From: Craspedostauros australis
Lineage: Eukaryota > Bacillariophyta > Bacillariophyceae > Mastogloiales > Achnanthaceae
NCBI GenBank assembly: GCA_026770025.1
Contig: JAMXDE010000029.1
Coordinates: 682,001 to 746,000 of the forward strand
Direction: 5' to 3'
DNA length: 64,000 nt
Position numbers and translations under genes: made by a program. Numbering within the stretch: the stretch's first letter is position 1; each line of letters begins with the position of its first letter. Below the pieces are notes generated by a model, which saw only the letters and a program-made list of their open reading frames with translations, was not told where the DNA came from and searched no databases. Shown here one piece after another: positions 10,664 through 20,937 of the stretch.

Positions 10664-11377
10664 ATGCAACGAGCCTCCCTCCTCCAAGCTTTCGCCTTGA
10701 TCACCATCATGCTTTCTTCCGCTGTCCGCGCATTCTCCGTGGCAGCCGTTCGCCGAACGGTGGCGGCCTCATCATCGGTGGCATTCCAAAGCGCTGCAAC
10801 GATCCCTCAACGAGGCAGCGCCCATCGATTGCAGCGGCCTGTCGCAGCCCAAGCGCTATTCATGAGCACGGGGGTCGATGAACCGGACACAACCATCGTT
10901 GACACCTGTCAGCAAAAGATCCAGGCAGCTCTCGAAGCCACCGATGTCAAGGTTACAGGTGCGTGTCAACGGCCAATTTGAATAGAGTATAGAGCAGAGC
11001 ACTGCGAATAAGGGCGCAGAGTGATGTTGTGATGGGTGCTCGACTTTGTCTCTCCATCAAGCAAACCAGACTTCGTTGCACATTTGTGCTCTTCGTTTCA
11101 CAGATAATCCAACTCACAGACTCATTTATTCTGCTTTGCATCGAATGCCCGAATGCAAATCAACCTGACATCATCATATGGTATGATACCTACCGCAGGC
11201 GCATACGATGATCCCAACGGATCTCACATTGCCATCGAGGTTGTCTCCACTAAATTCGAAGGAAAGCGCGCAGTCCAGCGACAGCAGCTGGTCTACAAGG
11301 CTATTTGGGAGGAACTGCAGGGACCTGTCCATGCTGTTGATTCCATGGTTTGCAAGACGCCAGACGAGGCGTCCTAA
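10664..11377 (+). CDS. BolA-family protein, plastid-targeted, two exons
   Basis: BolA proteins pair with monothiol CGFS glutaredoxins and act in iron-sulfur and redox handling. Exon 1 is 10664-10958 and exon 2 is 11199-11377; the intron 10959-11198 runs GTGCGT to CCGCAG in phase 1. The spliced protein has 157 residues. The C-terminal ~80 residues are the BolA fold: [20 protein letters not shown], then [20 protein letters not shown] and a final GPVHAVDSM strand. The N-terminus is a signal peptide ([20 protein letters not shown]) ending VRA before [15 protein letters not shown]. This is a signal peptide followed by Phe and a basic Ser/Ala-rich stretch, the heterokont plastid bipartite presequence, so the protein probably works in the plastid stroma. 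Without splicing the frame stops a few codons into the intron. Confidence 0.9.
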
Positions 11378-11920
11378 TGTTCTGCCGGCGGAGAGCTCTC
11401 ATCAAATACTCGTCGTATAGCATGGTATTACAGTCATCAGCGTTGCTCTCATCCATTATACTCCACTGGATTACGATTATATCTAGTAGAATATGTGATA
11501 TGGTTTATTCGCTTTGACATCTTCTCCTCTGAGCACTCTGGATGCATTTGAGTGAACGTCATTGCATTGCGCACAGAGGTATCTCAGTTGTCCTCGTGCT
11601 TCATCAGGAAAGACGTAACTGCGTGCTTTTGGTTCTGGCTCACATCGTCTTCAGGTCATAATCGGAGTCCTGATTCTCTTCTCGACACAATGCCCACGCA
11701 AGCGTACGTCAGATAGTAGATCGTCGTGCACCCTTCCTTCTGCGCAGTCCGTGGACGCTGTGAATTCGCACAGTAGCATACCGACAATTAGAATATACCA
11801 TGTGTTGGCTTTCTACAGTCTGTTTATTTGCATTATTATTGTTGTTTGTTTCTGTCTTCGCGCTGTTCTTGATGTTTTTAAGTTTGTTTCTTTTCTTTGG
11901 CGTTTTAGCACACCGAATTA
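11378..11920. other. Convergent intergenic region between BolA and chlD
   Basis: About 540 bp, increasingly T-rich towards chlD (11810-11920). It must carry the 3' ends of both genes. No conserved coding or RNA signal is visible. Confidence 0.5.
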
Positions 11921-12967
11921 TTACGAAGCCTTGATTTCGTTCAGGGCCTGGTTGGTGACGCTGGCGATGGCATTGCCGTCAGCCTTGGAAATCTGATGGT
12001 ACTTGCCCATGGCGGCTGATGAGATCTCCTTGGCAAGACCGGTGGAGATGAACTTGTTCTCTGTGTCGATGCACAGCAGGTTGAATCCTGGCAGGGAGCC
12101 CATCTTCTTGGCGCAGGCCAGCACTTCTTCCTTCAGGTACTTGCGACTTGGCTTGCCTTCCTTGGAGTCCTCGTCGGCGTCTGGGTCGAACTCCTCGCCC
12201 ATGGACACGCACATTGGGATGTTGGCGCGTCCGTCAGAGATGAGGACAACAACGACCTTGCCCACATCTCCGCTCTTCTGGGCGTTAATTCCGGTGATCA
12301 TGGCGCACTGCGAATGATTCATATTGTAGGTTTTGTGGTTGCAATGGCGTTCATGTGACAGCGTGTTGTGTCATGAGAAGACGAATGAATGGTTGAGATA
12401 CGATGGACGCTCCACCGAACAAGCAGGCAAACAAAAAGCGGCCGACACCATCACACAAACCATTGTGAGGGCAACATGCACACGAACACACTCCCGCGCT
12501 TTCACATACCTGCATAGCATGGGCCAACGGAGATCCACCTCCGCATGGCATCTGCTCGAGACGTTGTCTGGCCATGGTGATGGACTTGGTCGGTGGCAGA
12601 AGGACGTCGGCAAAGTCTCCCTGGAATGGGATGAGGGAGATCTGATCACGGCTCTGGTAGGCCTCCGTGAGGAGACTCATGGCGGCACCCTTGGCGGCGT
12701 TCATACGGTTGAGGGCCATGGATCCGGATGCGTCGACGCAGAAGATGATGAGAGAACCGGCCTTGCGGGCCATCTTCTTGATGCGGACATCGGAGTTCTC
12801 GATATGGACACCACGAGATTCGTACTTGGTTCCGATGGCACGCTCACGGCGGGCTTTCTGGTATGGCGCGGAGGCACGCAGGGTGGCGTCGACTGTTTGG
12901 TGTGAAATGTAGTGGCGTGCAATGTGGTATTTGTATGGTCGCGATTTGGAAGCAACAAACAATCATC

Positions 12968-13000
<33 letters not shown>

Positions 13001-15414
13001 AACTTGATGGTGAGGTGAAATTCCCATGAATGCATCGTCGTCACAAATTATTGATACCTGACTCCCAGCATGATCGTTGTCAACCATAAATGAATCCATC
13101 ACATTGTATCACCACAGTGACACAAATCCCGTTTGTAAACTCGGCAAGAAGCCAAAGACTCACCTGCAAGACGGACGACCTTGCCCTTTGGAAGCATTGG
13201 CTTGATGTAACGACCACGATCCTGGGAGAAGATGAGACCACGGCCACCACCCTTTCCGTTTCTCTCGCGGGATGCGAATTGGATAAGATCCGGGTCGACT
13301 GGTGTGGCATCGGCATCGAACATGAACTCCTGTGGCACGTCTGGAACATCTGGGGCATCATTTTCCTCGTTCTCCTCATCTGGCTCGTCATTCTCTTCCT
13401 CGTCCTCCTGGTCTTCTTCCTCGTTCTCGGTGTCCTCGTTCTGGTCATCCATCTGCGGCGGCGGCGGCGGTGGCGGAGGGGGTGGCATCATCTCATCGTC
13501 ATCCATTGGGGTGTTGATGAAGGTTCCACGTGGGGCGATGGCGAGCTTGACAGCGAGTTTGAGATCGTCGCTGTTGACCTGACGTCCCTCGAGGGCGGCG
13601 GCGGCACGGGCGACTTCGACGGCGAAGATCTCAGCACGGTGTCCCTGGCATCCGGCGCGGATGGCCTCCTCGCAGAGGTACTGGATCTGCGATGGCGAGA
13701 CGGTGAGGTCACGAATGTACTCGCGAGCAAAGATGATGGCGGTCTTGAGATCGTCCTCGTTCTCGATGGCCTCCTGCAGTGCAACCTCGGCTTCGCTGGT
13801 CTTCTGTGCGCCGGACGAGGCGAAGTTGAGGACGCTATCGACGGCTTCCACACGCTGCGATACGTCGAGCTTCTGGGCATCAGCAGAGAGGGCGACGGCG
13901 ATACGGTCGAGCAAATGATCGCGCAGCTCACCCTCGTCAGGGTTGAAGGTGGCGATGAGGAGCGGGCGGCATGGATATCGCAGGGAGATGCCTTCACGTT
14001 CGACGGTGACGTATCCCTCGGTGACGACGTTGAGGAGGATGTTGGCGGTTTCCTCGTCGAGAAGGTTGATGTCATCGACGTACAGGACACCTCTGTGGGC
14101 CTTGGCCAACAGACCTGGCGAGAAGACGGTCTTTCCGGACTTGACACTCTCCTCCAGATCAGCACTTCCGATGAGACGGTCCTCCATGACATTGAGTGGG
14201 ACCTGCACGAAAGGACATTGGATGATTTCGGATTCGCGTTCTGCGAGCGGGGTGCCGCCGTTGTCGAGCTCCGTCTTGGTGAAGTCGTCGAGGCCAAATT
14301 CGCCCTCCACATCGATGTTGAAAGCGGATCCCTTGATGACCTCGATGGGTGGAAGGAGCTGGTGCAGGGCACGGGCCATCACGGACTTGGCGGTTCCCTT
14401 TCCACCAGAAATAACGACGCCTCCCATGCGGTTGTTGATGGATGCGAGCAGCAGAGCCTGCTTGATGTTGTCCTGTCCCACGATCATGGACAGTGGGTAG
14501 GGCCGGCCACCGAGGTCCATGATTTCGGTGGACTTGACGGACATGTTGCCGGTGCCGGACATGGCGGCCTCGGCTTCCATGGCTGCCTTGGCACGGTCGG
14601 CGGCGGAAGTGTCATTCTCGTCGGCGATGGCGCTCATGAAGGTGGCGGATGGTTGTCTGGATGTGAGTGGTCGTGAGCCTGGCATGAAGGTGAACGATTG
14701 CACCTGTAATTGGAGTCGTCGTGAAATTGAATGAAGAGTATTGTGATGGTTGTGTCAGGCGGATGCGTGGAGCGGGGTGGATGTGAAGACCGTTGGTGGA
14801 GTAAGAATCGGGGAAAGCCAAGATGGAGAGTTGCCATGAATGGTGGTTGTTGCATGTATCGATGGATAAAATGTGACGCGGGAACGGAAAGTGCATATGA
14901 ATGTGGAATGGGAGAATGAATGAAGTGAGATGCGGTGATAGATGAAGCGCATTGAATTGAAGTTAATTGGGTGGAGCACAAGCTGGCTATGCTGCGTGCA
15001 TTGGCGAGGATGTTGTGGCTTCGTCTCTCACAGGCAAGGTAGATGCAAACGGGGTGCATGGAAAATGAAGCTCGGCAATGGATGACGAATCATGCGATGC
15101 TCATCAATGCGTCGCGTCCATCGCACGCCATCGATTGCGTTGCGTGAGATGGCATCAAGGTTGCGCTGCGCTGTGCGAGACAGATACGGGTGGTGCTGAT
15201 GCCAACCTGCCTGCCTTCTTTCTCGCATGCCCAAGTGCGTGCGAGCATGGATCTCGATCCGAACCTGACACCATGCGATTCCGCGTCAATTGGATTGTAA
15301 TCGGACACCAATGGAAACCCATGGCGGTCATCGTAACGACTGCGCCGCCCGTCGATGATAACTCACTGCTGCCAGGTAGCACGAGGCCACCAACAGTCTC
15401 GACATCATGATCAT
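11921..15414 (-). CDS. chlD: Magnesium chelatase subunit D, plastid-targeted, four exons
   Basis: ChlD works with ChlI and ChlH to insert Mg2+ into protoporphyrin IX, the first committed step to chlorophyll. Coding exons on the minus strand are 15414-15367, 14703-13164, 12892-12510 and 12307-11921, giving 785 residues with every junction in phase. The AAA+ half has [12 protein letters not shown] (Walker A-like) and [12 protein letters not shown] (Walker B). A polyproline run and a long Asp/Glu linker follow. The integrin-I (VWA) half has the MIDAS motif DASGSMA and [10 protein letters not shown]. Junction 2-3 restores [20 protein letters not shown], a hallmark ChlD sequence; junction 3-4 gives [20 protein letters not shown]. 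The main body opens directly after an acceptor (TTACAG) with no ATG for eight codons. The inferred first exon supplies [16 protein letters not shown], and splicing gives a signal peptide followed by [18 protein letters not shown], a plastid bipartite presequence. Exons 2-4 are firm; exon 1 is inferred. Confidence 0.93.
12968..12994. repeat. (AG)n microsatellite in a chlD intron
   Basis: A run of about 13 AG dinucleotides lies inside the intron 12893-13163. On the transcribed strand it is a CT run near the 3' splice site and may serve as an extended polypyrimidine tract. Confidence 0.85.
15367..15414 (-). other. chlD: Inferred first exon of chlD (signal-peptide exon)
   Basis: This 48-bp open stretch encodes [16 protein letters not shown] and ends in GCAGCA before a GTGAGT donor (intron 15366-14704, 663 bp). 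It is in phase with the acceptor at 14704. The join produces a hydrophobic signal peptide followed by a Phe-containing cleavage region. The start could be any of the three Met codons at 15414, 15408 or 15405. Confidence 0.7.
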
Positions 15415-16238
15415 GATTGTCGTTCTGCTATTGTAGTATGTGCCTTGTGATGGGTCTCTCTCCTCTTTCTTCCCAAACTTCAATTGATCTGCAACTTCGG
15501 ATCTTCCCAACCCAAAAGCCTCCGATCCAATGTCCGTTTTCTCGTGTCTTGTGTCAATAATGCAAGTCAACTAAAGTCAAGTGTTCCACAACTTCACTGG
15601 ACTTCACTTCAACTACGAAGCTTTGTATTGTCGTTTCCTGTTCAATTGGTTGGTCTTGTGGATGGTTGTTGTCAATCCACACTTTCCAACAACGAAGAGG
15701 AATGCTACAATTGATTTGTAATCGCGGTGTCTCACAACAAGGGAAGAGAGCGTCGCACCAAGCTGATCCTTGTCGCACGACCTCACTTGTGGCCAAGGAG
15801 CGTCGTTGTCATCACCGAGCGTCGTTGTTGGTTCCTCCGCGCCTCTGAGCATGAATGCAAACCAGTGCGTGTGATTGTGTGATCCACACGAAAGTTGAAG
15901 TTGTTCCTACCACAACCGTACATTTCAACGTGCGACACTATTTTCAGATGCAGAACCATCACGGGGGACTAAGAAAGTGCAATTGCAACGACTCTTTTCC
16001 ACGTGGAAACACAACTTCAAGTGGTTCAAGACGTGGATGATTGCTTCCCGATGTTCTTGATTAGTCTCTAACGTGAAGTCGCAGAAACGAAAGCCGAAGG
16101 TTGATGCCGAAACATGGTGGTAGGATTTGCACGATCGCGGAAACACACTCACATGATGACAGCGATGATGATGGCAGAGACGTGCGCAGGGGGTATGAAT
16201 TAACTGCACTGCACTGCATTGCGATGAACTGCCTTGCT
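15415..16238. other. Intergenic region upstream of chlD and downstream of TYW2
   Basis: About 820 bp between the end of the TYW2-like gene and the inferred chlD start, both on the minus strand. It should contain the chlD promoter and the TYW2 3' end. The open frames here are short and show no recognisable protein text. Confidence 0.45.
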
Positions 16239-18073
16239 CTATTCGTGCAGATCATGCTGCTCTTTGCTCATCCACCGCTGGCATAGAACGCCAGACTCTG
16301 AGAGGGCACAGGAAGGTGGCTTCGACACTGGTCCGCACTCTGACCATTCATCGTTCCGCAGCACGAACGCCCTGGTCGCAACATCCGCATGCGCGCACAG
16401 CTCTTGCTTCTGCTGCAACGCTGTTGGCGCGTGGCCCATGGGACCCACAAAGACATCGGCGACGTAATGGGAGATGGTCGGCGCAAATGATTTCACGCGT
16501 TCCATGTGATTGCAGGCCGATACCCAGGTGGATGGTCGTCCCAGTTCCTCTGCAATGCGGACCAAGCTGCGGCATAGCCAATGAAGCCAGACGCGGGATT
16601 CCTTTTCCGGCACGTTGGCGTGGACGTGCAACCATCCACCGCATTCCGTCTTGAGAGAGCGCACCGCCGTCACCCATCCGCCTTCGCTGCTGGGCAGCAG
16701 GCCAAGACTGACGCGATCGAAACGATTCACCAAACTATGCTGCCGTGCCACCACGCGGCAATCTCCTTGCCGCACCGTGACCTTATCCGCGATCATGTTT
16801 GCTGTGACGTTGTACTTGAGTGCGAACACTGCGTCGTCGTTCCATTCGCATGCCGTCACATGGTTGGCATGACCATGGATGATTGCCGGCAGTGTGTAAT
16901 ACCCAATGCCAGCGTACATATCCAGCACTTCGTCGCCATGCCGCACCAACCTACCGAATCGGATCTTCTCGGAGATGTTGCCGCGGCTGAACATGACGCG
17001 CGTGAGATCGAAGGATTGGCGGATGCCTTGTTCTGTCACGCAGATCCATCCCGGAGTATCGGGTCCTGCGACGTATGTGAGGAAGAAGTACAGTTGATGA
17101 AAGGAGAGTAGAGCAGAGCAGAGTTGGTCGATCGATGAGTATGTAGACTGTTCGGTACACGTGTGCAAAGAGTCTTGGACGTAAGATTAGAAGTCGGGCA
17201 AGCATGGAGACTGCGACTTTGGATTCAAGTATCATATTCAATGTATCCAGGGATTCTGCTCAAGTCAACCAAACGTCCTCCAGAGACTGCATTCGCAAAC
17301 CACTCACCTGTCTGTGATGCTGCTGCGACTGCATTGACGATGGGCCACACCAATGTGTGCCCGCTATGCCGTATCCTGCTTTCCGCATCGATGGGACCGC
17401 GTCGTACAATTCGTTTGCTGCGATGCGTCTTGCAAATTTGTTGCCATAGCTGCTGCAGACGTGATGCAAGATCCTGTTGTTGATTGGCGCAAAGGAAGGC
17501 ATGGAACGCTGCGTCATCAAATGCACTGGGCGGTAAAACGACGGTGCGATCGTCTCCAAAGATCTCGAGCTTGTTGGGGCAGACGGAGGAATCGAATCCT
17601 TGCAATTGTGCCGTCAGAGCCTCGCGTCGTTTGGTCTGGGAATCTGATGAAGACGACGCACTCTCCTCGTCTTGCGTGGTCGTCAGGAGCATATCCAAGA
17701 TGGTTTGGTGCACCAGCGATAGCTTGCCGCCCTTTGTGCTGTTGGATACATTGGCACGGTTGCCCAGCACCCCTGTGCTGAATGGGCAGAGCTGTGCGCC
17801 GCTTGCGACCACGATCTCTGACAGCGTTGCGTCGTTGACGATGTGGCTGATCTCGAATGCATCATCGACCGGAATGGCAATACAATCTTTGATCTTGTGA
17901 TGCGACATCGCCGCAGTATCGTTGCGTCTGAGGCTGGATTGGGTGGCATCGGTGTCTGCTGCCACCATGCGGAAGCTCTTGTGGATCATGTCCTTCTGCT
18001 CCAGCGCTGTCTTGGCCACCTTGGCGTGCCTCTTCAGAACGTAGACGACATTCGTCACACCCCCTTTCATCAT
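16239..18073 (-). CDS. TYW2: tRNA wybutosine-synthesizing protein 2 (TYW2/TRMT12-like), two exons
   Basis: TYW2 transfers the 3-amino-3-carboxypropyl group of S-adenosylmethionine to the modified G37 of tRNA-Phe during wybutosine synthesis. Exon 1 is 18073-17308 and exon 2 is 17065-16239. The intron starts GTGAGT, ends GTCGCAG, and is phase 1, giving AAASQTG-PDTPGWICVTEQG. The ~530-residue product starts MMKGGVTNVVYVLKRHAKVA, matching the family's short N-terminal motif. The Rossmann domain has QSFDLTRVMFSRGNISEKIR, LDMYAGIGYYTLPA (SAM motif I), TACEWNDDAVFALKYN (motif II) and DRVSLGLLPSSEGGW (motif IV). These fit TYW2 better than the related Trm5. The frame stays open upstream of 18073 without an ATG, so a further 5' exon is possible. 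A Ser/Asp/Gln-rich insert sits near 17640-17700. Confidence 0.9.
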
Positions 18074-18180
18074 TGATGTGACTAGTCGCGTTGTTATTGA
18101 TGGTGGCTTGTCGTCATTCCGCAATGGGGAATTGTTCGAACAAGGCAGAGGTTGCGGTGCTGAGCAATGTGGCCGTGTTT

Positions 18181-18202
18181 GGTGAGTGGTTGGTGAGTGG
18201 TT
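18181..18202. repeat. Perfect 11-bp tandem duplication in the TYW2/SGNH divergent spacer
   Basis: GGTGAGTGGTT occurs twice back to back in the short (about 170 bp) spacer between two divergent genes. Each copy resembles a 5' splice site on the plus strand. Confidence 0.6.
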
Positions 18203-18247
18203 GTGTTGATGGGATGATGAGTTAGCCCTTCTTAAATTTCATACTTC

Positions 18248-19087
18248 ATGTTTGCAGGATTATTTATAGTGAGAAATTGCATTCAACTCTTGTTTTCGCT
18301 GATTTCGAAGGTGTTTGTCAAAGAGCTAGATGAAGATATCCAAATCAAAAGGCGGAAGGTTTGTTCCCCCCACAAACCACTCACCTCGCAACATGAGCAC
18401 AATGCAGAACAAGTGCGGGAAGACAATACAAACTACTGCGCTCCCATGCCCAACACCACCCTCGCCTTGGTGGGCGACTCCGACATTGCATTCTGGCCAA
18501 ACGAGCTGCATCCGAAGCACACGAGCCTTCAAGATGACGATGATACCATCCCAATAGTCAGTGGCCATCCGGGTGCCTGCCTCATTGACGTCGTCCCCAA
18601 AATTGCGAAGATCATCGCTGCACACGGCGACGCCCTCATCCTCGTGGCATGCGCCGGCGAGAACGATATCGGCAGCGGCATGTCGTTGGATTCGACGTTG
18701 CAAGCCATGGACCGCTTGCTGCATGCCGTCTTCGATTCAGACGAAACGACTGTGCACCTGATCTTTTTGGGCCCCAAACTGGAACCCTGGTTGCAGCACG
18801 ATGCATCCAGCCGCAAGGCCTACAGCAAGATGTCGAGGGCCTTGCAGCGCGCCTGTACTAAGCACGCGAATGCAGATCGCATACGGTACATCGATTGCTT
18901 GCTCATGTTCTGCGGCGCTTCCGCTGGTCTTCCCGGTGCTGTGCATGGTGGCAAGGCCGTGGCGGAATCGAGGTACTTTGCCAGCGATGAGTTGCATCTC
19001 AGTGACGAAGGCTATGGGGTATGGAAAGAGGTTGTCGAGAATGCAATTGAGGAACTGGCTTCTGGGTCGATAATAAGATCAACATGA
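18248..19087 (+). CDS. SGNH/GDSL-type hydrolase-like protein
   Basis: This 279-codon single-exon frame encodes an SGNH-fold hydrolase, a group of esterases, lipases and carbohydrate acetylesterases. Visible landmarks are TLALVGDSDIAFWP (block I, GDS serine, near residue 75), ACAGENDIGSG (block III GxND-like, near 137) and SDELHLSDEGYGVW (block V, D..H near 250). The fold usually starts a few residues before GDS, so translation may begin at the in-frame ATG at 18446 (MPNTTLALVGDSD). The first 66 codons include one hydrophobic stretch (MFAGLFIVRNCIQLLFSLIS) that could be a signal anchor or simply an untranslated leader. The substrate cannot be inferred. Confidence 0.75.
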   Translation: MFAGLFIVRNCIQLLFSLISKVFVKELDEDIQIKRRKVCSPHKPLTSQHEHNAEQVREDNTNYCAPMPNTTLALVGDSDIAFWPNELHPKHTSLQDDDDTIPIVSGHPGACLIDVVPKIAKIIAAHGDALILVACAGENDIGSGMSLDSTLQAMDRLLHAVFDSDETTVHLIFLGPKLEPWLQHDASSRKAYSKMSRALQRACTKHANADRIRYIDCLLMFCGASAGLPGAVHGGKAVAESRYFASDELHLSDEGYGVWKEVVENAIEELASGSIIRST

Positions 19088-19557
19088 GCGTATGCATGGG
19101 AGAAGAAAGGGTGCTAGATTGGTTTCATTTTGCTCTGGTCAATGCAATCGTCTCGAGAGCATTGTGTAGCTTGCCTGACATCATCGCCAAGGTCACCATC
19201 CCAAGTCCTTGAAGTGTATACATGCATGTAGGGCAGAGTACGAGTATACAGCTGGAGTGGACGCTTGTGCCGGTGGTACGTACGAGTAAGTTGTGGAGAT
19301 CTATCCAGTACGTAAAGTAGACCAAGGAGTAGTGACACTTATTCTCTCAGATGTATGGTGCATACATGGACGGCGGCGCCAAGAAATAGATTACAGCGTC
19401 CCTTCACATGTCCTGCTATTGCATTTTTGTTGCTTCGTATAATAGCACAGCTGCGTTCACAGCAACAGTAATGGCAACTCCAATCGTAATTGCACGAACA
19501 AATGAGGGCACCGCCATCACCATCGCTACCATAAATACATACTCCACACAATGTAGT
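19088..19557. other. Convergent intergenic region between the SGNH and MPDU1 genes
   Basis: About 470 bp holding the two 3' ends. No convincing gene is seen. Confidence 0.5.
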
Positions 19558-20328
19558 CTACTCCGTCTTCTTGTCGCTCGCCTCGGCCGCAATCTTCTGC
19601 GTGTTCTCGAGGTACATCCAGTACTGCACGAACATGATGAAATTGAGCGCCAGACTGAGGACGAAGCTCATCATGACGGTGAAATCGCCCGTCTCCTGCA
19701 ACGTCGTGGCGATGCGGACCAAGGAACCGACGAGGTTGAGTCCCGTCGTGACGATGGAGAGGTTTCCCGTCTGCTTGTCGCGGAAGGTCTCGAGTATCTG
19801 GGACCCGCGCGCGTAGAGGAGGACGGGCCACATGGACGTGATGAGGACGGAGCGGTACTCGTCGGGCATGACGAAGAGCGTGATGAAGCTGTAGATCGCG
19901 AACGTGACGACGGACAGGATCTGCTCCTGCAGGCCGACCTTGCTGAAGTGCCATGCCAGCGAGATGATGGCGATGTTCTGCAGGAGGAGCGCGCCGTTCT
20001 CACCGTAGGCCGTGAAGGGATGGCCCTCGAGGAAGCCGTAGAAGGCGCCGTTGGCGTAGACGATTACCTCTCCGTAGAGGCTGTTTCTCGAAAGGCCCGC
20101 CGCGGACTTGGAATTGAGGACGTTGATCATGATGGGAGTCTTGTTGAGGCAGGATCCCAGGATGATGGCGACGCCCAGCGCCTTGGCGATGAGCTGCGAG
20201 AAGCATCCCGCCGCGAGGAAAGGAATCGTGGAGAGGCAAACCTTGGGATTGACCTCCTCGGTTGGGTCTGCACCCCAGATCCACTGCGCGAGAGGCATCA
20301 CCATCGGGATTGCTTCCAGTTCGACCAT
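19558..20328 (-). CDS. MPDU1: MPDU1-like PQ-loop membrane protein
   Basis: MPDU1 (Lec35) is an ER membrane protein needed for use of dolichol-phosphate-mannose and -glucose in N-glycan and GPI assembly. The ATG at 20328 (MVELEAIPMVMPLAQ) gives 256 residues, close to the ~247 of animal homologues; the frame is open further upstream without support. Several hydrophobic spans are visible. The first PQ-loop reads LNKTPIMINVLNSKSAAGLS, followed by an MPDU1-like 'HPFTAYGENGALLLQNIAII' segment. A second repeat contains RGSQILETFRDKQTGNLS. The C-terminus ends in EASDKKTE, a lysine-containing tail that could aid ER retention. The repeat pair supports MPDU1 rather than the cystinosin or SWEET branches. 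Confidence 0.85.
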   Translation of the reverse strand: MVELEAIPMVMPLAQWIWGADPTEEVNPKVCLSTIPFLAAGCFSQLIAKALGVAIILGSCLNKTPIMINVLNSKSAAGLSRNSLYGEVIVYANGAFYGFLEGHPFTAYGENGALLLQNIAIISLAWHFSKVGLQEQILSVVTFAIYSFITLFVMPDEYRSVLITSMWPVLLYARGSQILETFRDKQTGNLSIVTTGLNLVGSLVRIATTLQETGDFTVMMSFVLSLALNFIMFVQYWMYLENTQKIAAEASDKKTE

Positions 20329-20937
20329 CGTCGCGTCTGTTCCGTTTCTGTCTGTCTTTGCGGATAGTAAGATTGATGTGCGCAACTTCCTCCTTTCTGG
20401 AAACAACAAGCAGGATGGTGTGATGCGATGTGATGTGATGTGGTGGAGCGTGGTGGGCAGCTGGCAGGCATGGAGAATCTTTTTCTGAATGTTGTTGGAG
20501 TGGTTGGTGAGAAAACGGATACGGTTGCGTTGTCTGCGATTTGCGTTCTGTTTCACGATCGTGGACACGGAATGACTCAACCGAATGCTATTGTGGAACA
20601 AACACGTTTTCGGCGACGAAAAAGCAGAAATGGCGCCATCTTTCCCAGAGATTTGAATTCCGCGCAGGCCAAAACGGCCTTTTTGCGGTTGGTGACGGAT
20701 CCGTCAATCTTCGGCAGATGGAATGTGTGACAGGTCCGCAGAGACGTGCCTTGTCGTGTTCGAAGGGTCATACCTCCTCTGGATGTGATGGCACAATTCT
20801 GAGGCGAAGCATTGCACACAAAAGATCGCACAGAGCGGAGCGAGAAGGAGATCCATCATCAAGCATTGTCAAGCATTGTCAAGCAACGATCGTCACAAGT
20901 ATTGCCAAGGATCATCATCGTCATCATTGTCATTGTC
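20329..20937. other. Divergent promoter region between MPDU1-like and thioredoxin-fold genes
   Basis: About 610 bp between divergent starts. It includes a tandem AAGCATTGTC pair at 20861-20880 and CATCGTCATCATTG-type simple sequence just before the plus-strand start. No coding gene is seen. Confidence 0.5.

Noticed and set aside
13090..14676. 528-codon plus-strand frame opposite chlD
   Set aside because: It is the antisense image of chlD. The chlD strand gives a full AAA+ and MIDAS protein, while this frame gives Val/Leu/Gly/Asp-rich text with no motif.
18167..18258. Possible 5' intron joining ATGTGGCCGTGTTTG to the SGNH frame
   Set aside because: Donor GTGAGT and a TTTGCAG acceptor exist, but splicing gives a stop four codons into the second exon, so it cannot code the SGNH N-terminus.
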